From the NCBI GenBank assembly GCA_015061765.1, contig SUVZ01000104.1:1-10405 (forward strand): a stretch of DNA of 10,405 nucleotides, in the 5' to 3' direction. This DNA is from Lentisphaerota bacterium. Its GTDB lineage: Bacteria; Verrucomicrobiota; Kiritimatiellia; RFP12; UBA1067. Under the pieces are notes generated by a model. That model saw nothing but the letters and a program-made list of their open reading frames with translations, was not told the DNA's origin and did not search any database. The position numbers were made by a program, and so were the translations under genes. Positions 6,321 through 10,405 of the stretch are shown here, piece after piece; the first letter of the stretch is position 1, and each line of letters opens with the position of its first letter.

Positions 6321-7088
6321 ATGAAAGAAAAGATAAAAGTAGGGATCGTCGGTTGCGGGTTCGTTGGCGGTGCGCTGAAGGCATGGCTTGAAGAGAACAA
6401 CTCCGATGGTTGCGAGATATACATCTCTGATCCCGCGAAGGGATTCAACGACGACCTGTCGAATGTTGATGTTGCCTTTGTGCAGATACATGTTCCTACG
6501 GAAGATGACGGCACTCAGGATTTGACCTTGATGAGAGATCTGATAAGCAGACTGCCGGATGTGCCGGTTTTTGTGCGGACTACCATTCTTCCCGGAACGA
6601 GCGAACTGCTGTCGAATGAAACTGGGCATAGCGTTTATTTCATGCCGGAATTCCTGACGGAGCGTACTCACATTGAGGATTTCAAGACTCAGCCGATGGT
6701 GTTTACTGGTGCGATTGAATTGTTGTGCAAGATATTCAAGGGCAAGACGTTCACGACAATGACACCGCTTGAGGCAGAGATCACAAAGTACGCCCATAAT
6801 GTCTTTGGGGCATACAAGGTCACGTATTTCAATGCTGTCAATGAATATTGCAGAAAGATGGGGGCTGATTGGGCGCGAGTGCATGCCGGTATGCTTCTTT
6901 CCGGCTACATCAATGACACTCATACTTACGTTCCAGGACCGGACGGCAAGTATGGTTACGGCGGCAAATGCTTTCCGAAAGATGTCAATGCCTTCGCCAA
7001 AATGACGGAAGATACGTCACTTGGTCGTCTTCTTGCCCCGTTGCATGAGCTCAATGTCCATTTCCGTGGTTTCGAAGAGCGGATATGA
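6321..7088 (+). CDS. Short UDP-glucose/GDP-mannose dehydrogenase-like protein lacking the C-terminal domain
   Basis: This 255-residue protein starts at ATG 6321 with AAGG 6 nt upstream. It has an N-terminal Rossmann domain (VGIVGCGFVG, 7-16), the NAD-domain motifs RTTILPGT (86-93) and PEFLTERT (109-116), then the central helical domain with EITKYAHNVFGAYK (153-166) and the catalytic block GYGGKCFPKDV (212-222). Residues expected in UDP-glucose dehydrogenases are present: Lys156, Asn160, the nucleophile Cys217, Lys220 and Asp221. Family members are usually 390-450 residues. This one ends shortly after the catalytic block and has no third domain, which normally completes the nucleotide-sugar site. 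The stop at 7086-7088 is clean and the remaining domain does not continue in the 38 bp before the next gene. It may be a natural short form with an unusual substrate, or an enzyme that needs a partner. Located in the cytoplasm. Confidence 0.87.
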   Translation: MKEKIKVGIVGCGFVGGALKAWLEENNSDGCEIYISDPAKGFNDDLSNVDVAFVQIHVPTEDDGTQDLTLMRDLISRLPDVPVFVRTTILPGTSELLSNETGHSVYFMPEFLTERTHIEDFKTQPMVFTGAIELLCKIFKGKTFTTMTPLEAEITKYAHNVFGAYKVTYFNAVNEYCRKMGADWARVHAGMLLSGYINDTHTYVPGPDGKYGYGGKCFPKDVNAFAKMTEDTSLGRLLAPLHELNVHFRGFEERI

Positions 7089-7126
7089 CCGTCGTCCATT
7101 AGGATGGGTGTCTATTCGTCGTTGAC

Positions 7127-9379
7127 ATGGCTGACGTGGTCCAGGATGTCGTTGACGGGACTGTAGTCGGGATCGTATTCAGGAATGACGAAACCGGCTA
7201 TTCCGTTTTGCGCGTTGCTGGCGCAGATGACGGTTCGTTTCGTCTGAAGCAGCCGGAATGCGTTGTCGTCGGGACATGCGGCGCCGTGTGGGAGGGCGAG
7301 GATCTGCATGCCGTCGGTGAATGGGTGACGGACAAGGTGCATGGTCGACAGTTCAAGGCGCGGGAGATAACCTGCGCAACGCCCCGTTCTGCCACCGGCA
7401 TCGAACGCTATCTCGCCTCCGGACTGATAAAGGGTATCGGTCCAGAGTACGCAAAGCGCATAGTGGCGAGGTTCGGCGAGGACACGATTGAGATACTCGA
7501 CCATCATTCCGGGCGTCTCCGCGAAGTGCAAGGCATCGGCGATGCACGGCTTGCGAAGATCAAGAAAAGCTGGGAGAGCGAACGCGGTACACGCGAAGTG
7601 ATGATCTTCACGCAGAGCTATGGGATATCCGTCGCAAAGACGGCCAAGATATACCGTATGTACGGTCCTGACTCCATCGCAATCATAAAGTCAGACCCGT
7701 ACCGCCTTTGTCGCGACATTTGGGGGATCGGTTTCGCGACTGCCGACAAGATCGCTATGTCGGTAGGCATGGCGAAGGACGCCCCCGAACGTGCGCGCGC
7801 GGCCATAATCCACACTCTCCAGACAGAGGCAGACGATGGTGGACACTGTTGGACGTCGGAGCCCGAACTTCTTCTCCATGCGCAGGAGCTTGTCGGGATA
7901 TCGGTCGAGAAGCTCGCCGAGGCGCTCAAACTTGAATTGGTGGAAGGCCGGATTGTCGTCGAACGGGAAGGACGCGCGCTTTCGGCCGATGATACGCTCA
8001 ATGATGCTGACGACGGAATGCGCCGGGTATATCTAACCGACCTGTACTGGGCGGAACGCCGTGTGTCCAGAAAACTGCAAAAACTTTTTTCGTCCCCCCG
8101 CTCCTATGACTCGATCGATGCCGAACGGGCAATCTCCTGGTGGGAGAGCAAAACAGGTTTCCGGCTTGCGCCTGCACAGGAACGCGCAGTGCGCACATCG
8201 CTTGAGAACAAGGTAAGCATAATAACGGGTGGCCCTGGCGTCGGCAAGACCACGATTGTCCGTGCATTGGTCGATATCTACGCCGCACGCAAGAACGCCA
8301 AAGGCAAGCCTTTGATTTCGGTGCAGACCGCCGCCCCGACCGGCAGGGCGGCAAAACGCCTTTCCGAGTCCACAGGAGTTCCGTCCCAGACGGTTCACCG
8401 TCTTCTGAAGTACAATCCGCAGACCCGCAGGTTCACGTTTGATTCCGGAAATCCGCTTACAGGCGATGTGTTTGTGTTCGATGAGATGTCGATGGTGGAC
8501 ATCCGTCTGATGGACAGTCTCCTTGATGCTATGCCGGACAGAGCCACGCTCATCATAGTGGGAGATACTGACCAGCTTCCGAGTGTCGGTCCTGGTAATG
8601 TACTTCACGATCTCATCGGTTCCGGAGTCATTGCGTGTTCGAGGCTCACTGAGATATTCCGTCAGGACAATTCCGGACTGATAGTGCGCAATGCGCATCG
8701 CGTGAATGCCGGGGAGGGGTTCGAGCTTCCGGCCTCTGATGTAGACAGCGACTTTTATTTCATAGCCCAGAATGATCCGGAGAAGACTCTTTCGTTTGTC
8801 TTGGACTTTATGACGACGCGCATACCGCGGAAGTTTCGCATGGATCCGATGACGGATGTCCAGGTGCTAACGCCGATGCGACGCAATGCCCTTGGGACCG
8901 AAAACCTGAATATGCTGCTGCAGAAGCGTTTGAATCCGGAGGGACCTGCCGTCCAGCGCGGAGCGGTGCTGTTCAGGAAGGATGATCGCGTTATGCAGTT
9001 GCGGAACAACTATGACAAGGACGTGTACAATGGCGATGTCGGCTTTGTTGCCGAGGCATATCCCGGGGATCGCAGACTGGTGGTGCTGTTCGATGGCAGG
9101 CCGGTGGAGTATTCCTCGGGCGATCTTGACGAACTCACGCTTGCGTACGCCACGACTATACACAAATCGCAGGGAAGCGAATATCCTGCAGTGATCGTGC
9201 TTCTGCACAACCAGCACTACATGCTACTCCAGAGGAATTTGCTGTACACTGCGATTACGCGCGGGAAGAAGCTGGTGCTCGTGATAGGATCGCGTTGGGC
9301 GGCAGGCAAGGCCATCGAGACCAATACAGTCAGGGGGCGTCGTACTTCGCTTGCGGAACGGCTTGCTGCCGCCCAATAA
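7127..9379 (+). CDS. recD2: RecD2-type 5'-3' DNA helicase (SF1B)
   Basis: This 750-residue helicase is of the RecD2 (RecD-like, YrrC) group, which works without RecB and RecC in DNA repair and fork processing. The N-terminal OB-like domain carries GTVVGIVFRNDETGYSVLRV (11-30). Helix-hairpin-helix segments follow: SGLIKGIGPEYAKRI (98-112), VQGIGDARLAKIK (134-146) and IWGIGFATADKIA (198-210). The motor motifs are Walker A GGPGVGKTT (368-376), APTGRAAKRL (403-412), Walker B FDEMSMVD (451-458), motif III GDTDQLPSVGPG (479-490), TEIFRQ (508-513), TPMRRNALGTENLN (582-595), TTIHKSQGSEYP (676-687) and LLYTAITRGKK (705-715). Length and order are normal and nothing is missing. The gene lies 38 bp after the dehydrogenase. 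No good ribosome binding site precedes ATG 7127 (the nearest purine run is about 19 nt away), so translation may be weak. It seems to be the last gene of the unit. Confidence 0.96.
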   Translation: MADVVQDVVDGTVVGIVFRNDETGYSVLRVAGADDGSFRLKQPECVVVGTCGAVWEGEDLHAVGEWVTDKVHGRQFKAREITCATPRSATGIERYLASGLIKGIGPEYAKRIVARFGEDTIEILDHHSGRLREVQGIGDARLAKIKKSWESERGTREVMIFTQSYGISVAKTAKIYRMYGPDSIAIIKSDPYRLCRDIWGIGFATADKIAMSVGMAKDAPERARAAIIHTLQTEADDGGHCWTSEPELLLHAQELVGISVEKLAEALKLELVEGRIVVEREGRALSADDTLNDADDGMRRVYLTDLYWAERRVSRKLQKLFSSPRSYDSIDAERAISWWESKTGFRLAPAQERAVRTSLENKVSIITGGPGVGKTTIVRALVDIYAARKNAKGKPLISVQTAAPTGRAAKRLSESTGVPSQTVHRLLKYNPQTRRFTFDSGNPLTGDVFVFDEMSMVDIRLMDSLLDAMPDRATLIIVGDTDQLPSVGPGNVLHDLIGSGVIACSRLTEIFRQDNSGLIVRNAHRVNAGEGFELPASDVDSDFYFIAQNDPEKTLSFVLDFMTTRIPRKFRMDPMTDVQVLTPMRRNALGTENLNMLLQKRLNPEGPAVQRGAVLFRKDDRVMQLRNNYDKDVYNGDVGFVAEAYPGDRRLVVLFDGRPVEYSSGDLDELTLAYATTIHKSQGSEYPAVIVLLHNQHYMLLQRNLLYTAITRGKKLVLVIGSRWAAGKAIETNTVRGRRTSLAERLAAAQ

Positions 9380-9619
9380 CCGTTTTGCATTGCGGTCCTC
9401 TTTCCCCATTGTCTTCAATGCGCCGCACATGAAAGGGATCGCAGCGAAAAAAAGACGTAAGCGGTGCGAAGGGGATAGCATAGTTTCCGTTCGCGAAAGT
9501 TCTTTTAGGTCTTTTCGTCCCTTCCGTCAGACAAGACCATCGTTGTTGAAAATGTCTTCCACTGTGAATGTCAAAGAGAATATGATACAACAACCGCACT
9601 TTTTATTCAGCGAAGGTTT

Positions 9620-9840
9620 ATGAGGATCAATTTGAGCGATGTGAAGAGTTTTGCGAATCAAAGTAGCAAGAGGCCGCTGCATTTACCATTCTCGAGATGA
9701 CGACTTGGATGGCGTATGCGGCGGCGCTGAAGGCGACGTCGCCTGTATTCAGTCTTTCGGTGAAGCATGACTGTGTTCGGCAGTGCGCTGGCAATGAGAC
9801 GTTGATGTATTCTTCTCGGTGGAACGGTGGGCGATCTTGA
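9620..9840 (+). other. Two tiny ORFs joined by an ATGA overlap (doubtful coding)
   Basis: ATG 9620 opens a 26-codon ORF (MRINLSDVKSFANQ...) that ends at 9700. ATG 9697 overlaps its stop as ATGA and opens a 47-codon ORF (MTTWMAYAAALKATSPVF...) ending at 9840. A short GAAGG lies 4 nt before the first ATG. Neither peptide resembles a family I know, and neither has a clear signal peptide or membrane helix. They could be short genes, a fragment of a broken one, or chance. Confidence 0.2.
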
Positions 9841-9857
9841 CGGCATGATATTTTAAA

Positions 9858-9903
9858 GGGATGGATGGGAGCAACCGGTTTAACATGCCGGTTTGTCCGT
9901 CCC
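9858..9903. other. Stem-loop upstream of the second promoter
   Basis: AACCGG (9873-9878) pairs with CCGGTT (9888-9893) around a 9-nt loop. Outside this, GGGATGGAT (9858-9866) can pair with GTCCGTCCC (9895-9903) using two G-U pairs, separated by an asymmetric bulge (9867-9872 against base 9894). On the + strand no T-run follows. Read on the minus strand the stem is followed by TTTAAAAT, so a minus-strand terminator is conceivable, but no gene on that strand needs one. Confidence 0.45.
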
Positions 9904-9947
9904 AGTTTGCCCTTATTTGCGGGAATTGTACCAAATGGGCGTGTATA

Positions 9948-9974
9948 TGTGGTATAATGCTTGGAGAAAGGGAG
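9948..9974 (+). promoter_or_regulatory. Extended -10 promoter and ribosome binding site before the flavin-reductase remnant
   Basis: TATAAT (9953-9958) is preceded by TGG (9950-9952), and the 11-base string TGTGGTATAAT is identical to that at 417-427. No good -35 lies at 16-18 bp (TTGTAC at 9926-9931 is 21 bp away), so it would rely on the extended -10. AAGGGAG (9968-9974) sits 5 nt before the ATG at 9980, implying a very short leader of about 15 nt. Confidence 0.65.
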
Positions 9975-9979
9975 ATGCG

Positions 9980-10244
9980 ATGAAGAAGAATTTCGGAAAG
10001 AAGAACTGAATGTTCCCGATGCCGGTTTTGATGATCGGCACCTACTGTAATTATGAACGAGGATAACTGCAATGTCGTCGGACGCATTCTCAATTGTGCC
10101 GTTGAAGAATCGGCGCTTACGGACGGCAAGCCCGACGCGGCGAAAATGAAGCCGATCTGCTATGACCCTTGCGCACATGTCTACCGCGTTATGGGCGATG
10201 CGGTCGCCAAGGCCTTTTCGTGCGGCAGGGAGATCGGCCATTAA
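9980..10244 (+). pseudogene. Decayed flavin reductase-like (FMN-binding split barrel) gene
   Basis: ATG 9980 starts MKKNFGKKN, then TGA (10007-10009), then continues in frame as MFPMPVLMIGTY. In flavin reductase-like proteins I recall an N-terminus of the form M-K-K-x-F-G-K-K-x-W-x-x-P-M-P-V-L-I-I-G-T-Y, so the TGA sits where a Trp (TGG) is expected. The frame closes at TAA 10064-10066. From about 10053, in the +1 frame, comes the family's C-terminal part: VVGRILNCAVEESALTDGKP, then KPICYDPCAHVYRVMGDAV and AKAFSCGREIG, ending at TAA 10242-10244. Intact members are about 180-190 residues. Here only some 20 N-terminal and 60 C-terminal residues remain, so roughly 100 codons are missing from the middle along with a frame change. 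TGA ends other genes in the window, so it is not read as Trp. No active product is expected. Confidence 0.75.
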
Positions 10245-10282
10245 GCCGCGCATGGGAGAAATTTGAAAATGGAAGGGAAAAT

Positions 10283-10372
10283 ATGAAACCCGAGACAATA
10301 CCGATGACGATGGCGATTCGCGCGCTTAAGGCCGTACTTCCCGAAACCGAGCGCGTCTCCGTCGCGATATGA
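10283..10372 (+). CDS. Short ORF of 29 codons, unrecognised
   Basis: ATG 10283 has AAGGGA ending 4 nt upstream and encodes MKPETIPMTMAIRALKAVLP plus nine more residues, ending at TGA 10370-10372. The segment TMAIRALKA vaguely recalls the N-terminus of YbaK/EbsC aminoacyl-tRNA deacylases, but the match is too short to name it. It could be a remnant like the preceding pseudogene, whose end is 38 bp upstream, or a genuine small ORF. Bases 10373-10405 carry nothing I can identify. Confidence 0.25.
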   Translation: MKPETIPMTMAIRALKAVLPETERVSVAI

Positions 10373-10405
10373 CATCCGGCGAGCGGCGCAACGGAAGGGT
10401 GAAGT

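Larger units (their letters stand above)
9380..9979. other. 600-bp stretch without a convincing gene
   Basis: Between the recD2 stop and the flavin-reductase remnant I find no ORF with a recognisable family on either strand and no strong terminator for the long upstream unit. It contains two tiny overlapping ORFs (9620-9840), a hairpin (9858-9903) and a promoter (9948-9958). A long minus-strand ORF (9627-10298) runs antisense to this stretch and to the remnant, but looks like chance. Coding density is far below the rest of the window, which fits a decaying or accessory junction. Confidence 0.6.

Noticed and set aside
7122..7150. TTGACA at 7122-7127 as a possible -35 for an internal promoter
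   Set aside because: It overlaps the recD2 start codon and no TATAAT-like hexamer lies 16-18 bp downstream.
7127..9379. RecD subunit of a RecBCD complex
   Set aside because: The extra N-terminal domain with GTVVGIVFRNDETGYSVLRV and the helix-hairpin-helix segments, the 750-residue length, and the absence of recB and recC nearby all point to RecD2.
10007..10009. TGA read as tryptophan (alternative genetic code)
   Set aside because: TGA terminates several intact genes here (oxidoreductase, TIM-barrel lipoprotein, dxr, esterase, PHP protein, dehydrogenase), and this gene carries other damage, so it is simply a nonsense mutation.
9627..10298. A 223-codon minus-strand ORF across the non-coding stretch and the flavin-reductase remnant
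   Set aside because: It has no recognisable motif, and it lies antisense to a promoter and to recognisable remnants of another gene. Part of it (GDVAFSAAAYAIQVVIS) looks protein-like, but that alone is not enough to call it.
1..10405. CRISPR array, tRNA, rRNA, transposase or defence system
   Set aside because: I saw no regularly spaced repeats, no cloverleaf-like sequence with a CCA-type end, and no transposase, integrase, nuclease-toxin or methylase motifs.

Overview
The window is a compact bacterial stretch in which every supported gene lies on the + strand. I think it comes from the PVC superphylum, probably a Kiritimatiellota, Lentisphaerota or Verrucomicrobiota relative. The grounds are the gene mix (a Gfo/Idh/MocA oxidoreductase beside a Tat/lipobox TIM-barrel protein, an exported esterase fused to a degenerate SGNH domain, RecD2 without RecBC) and the extended -10 promoters. 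This is an impression from protein style, not a computed placement.

Layout. Bases 1-76 are a perfect 29-bp inverted repeat that starts at base 1 and runs into the 3' part of an unrecognised gene ending at 331; the repeat may be a contig-end fold-back. A promoter at 399-427 then precedes seven tightly packed genes, which probably form one long transcription unit: an NAD(P)-dependent Gfo/Idh/MocA oxidoreductase (488-1558); a predicted Tat-exported lipoprotein with a sugar isomerase/epimerase TIM barrel (1615-2520); dxr of the MEP isoprenoid pathway with a TTG start (2540-3670); an exported alpha/beta-hydrolase fused to an apparently dead SGNH hydrolase domain (3702-5561); a PHP-domain phosphoesterase coupled to it by an ATGA overlap (5558-6286); a short nucleotide-sugar dehydrogenase-like protein without the usual third domain (6321-7088); and a RecD2 helicase (7127-9379). 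Gaps are 57 bp or less.

From 9380 to the end the coding density collapses. About 600 bp hold no convincing gene, only a hairpin and two tiny overlapping ORFs. A second promoter and a good ribosome binding site then lead into the wreck of a flavin-reductase-like gene (9980-10244). It has a TGA where I expect a conserved Trp codon, most of the middle is missing, and its two ends lie in different frames. A 29-codon ORF (10283-10372) follows.

How the genes fit together. The oxidoreductase, the exported TIM-barrel protein, the exported esterase and the sugar-nucleotide dehydrogenase-like protein suggest handling of sugars or acylated glycans. dxr, the PHP protein and recD2 are housekeeping or repair genes that appear to be co-transcribed rather than functionally linked. 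I see no CRISPR array, tRNA, rRNA, insertion sequence or defence system. The points most worth following up are the pseudo-SGNH fusion, the decayed flavin reductase with intact expression signals, and the truncated dehydrogenase that keeps its catalytic residues.
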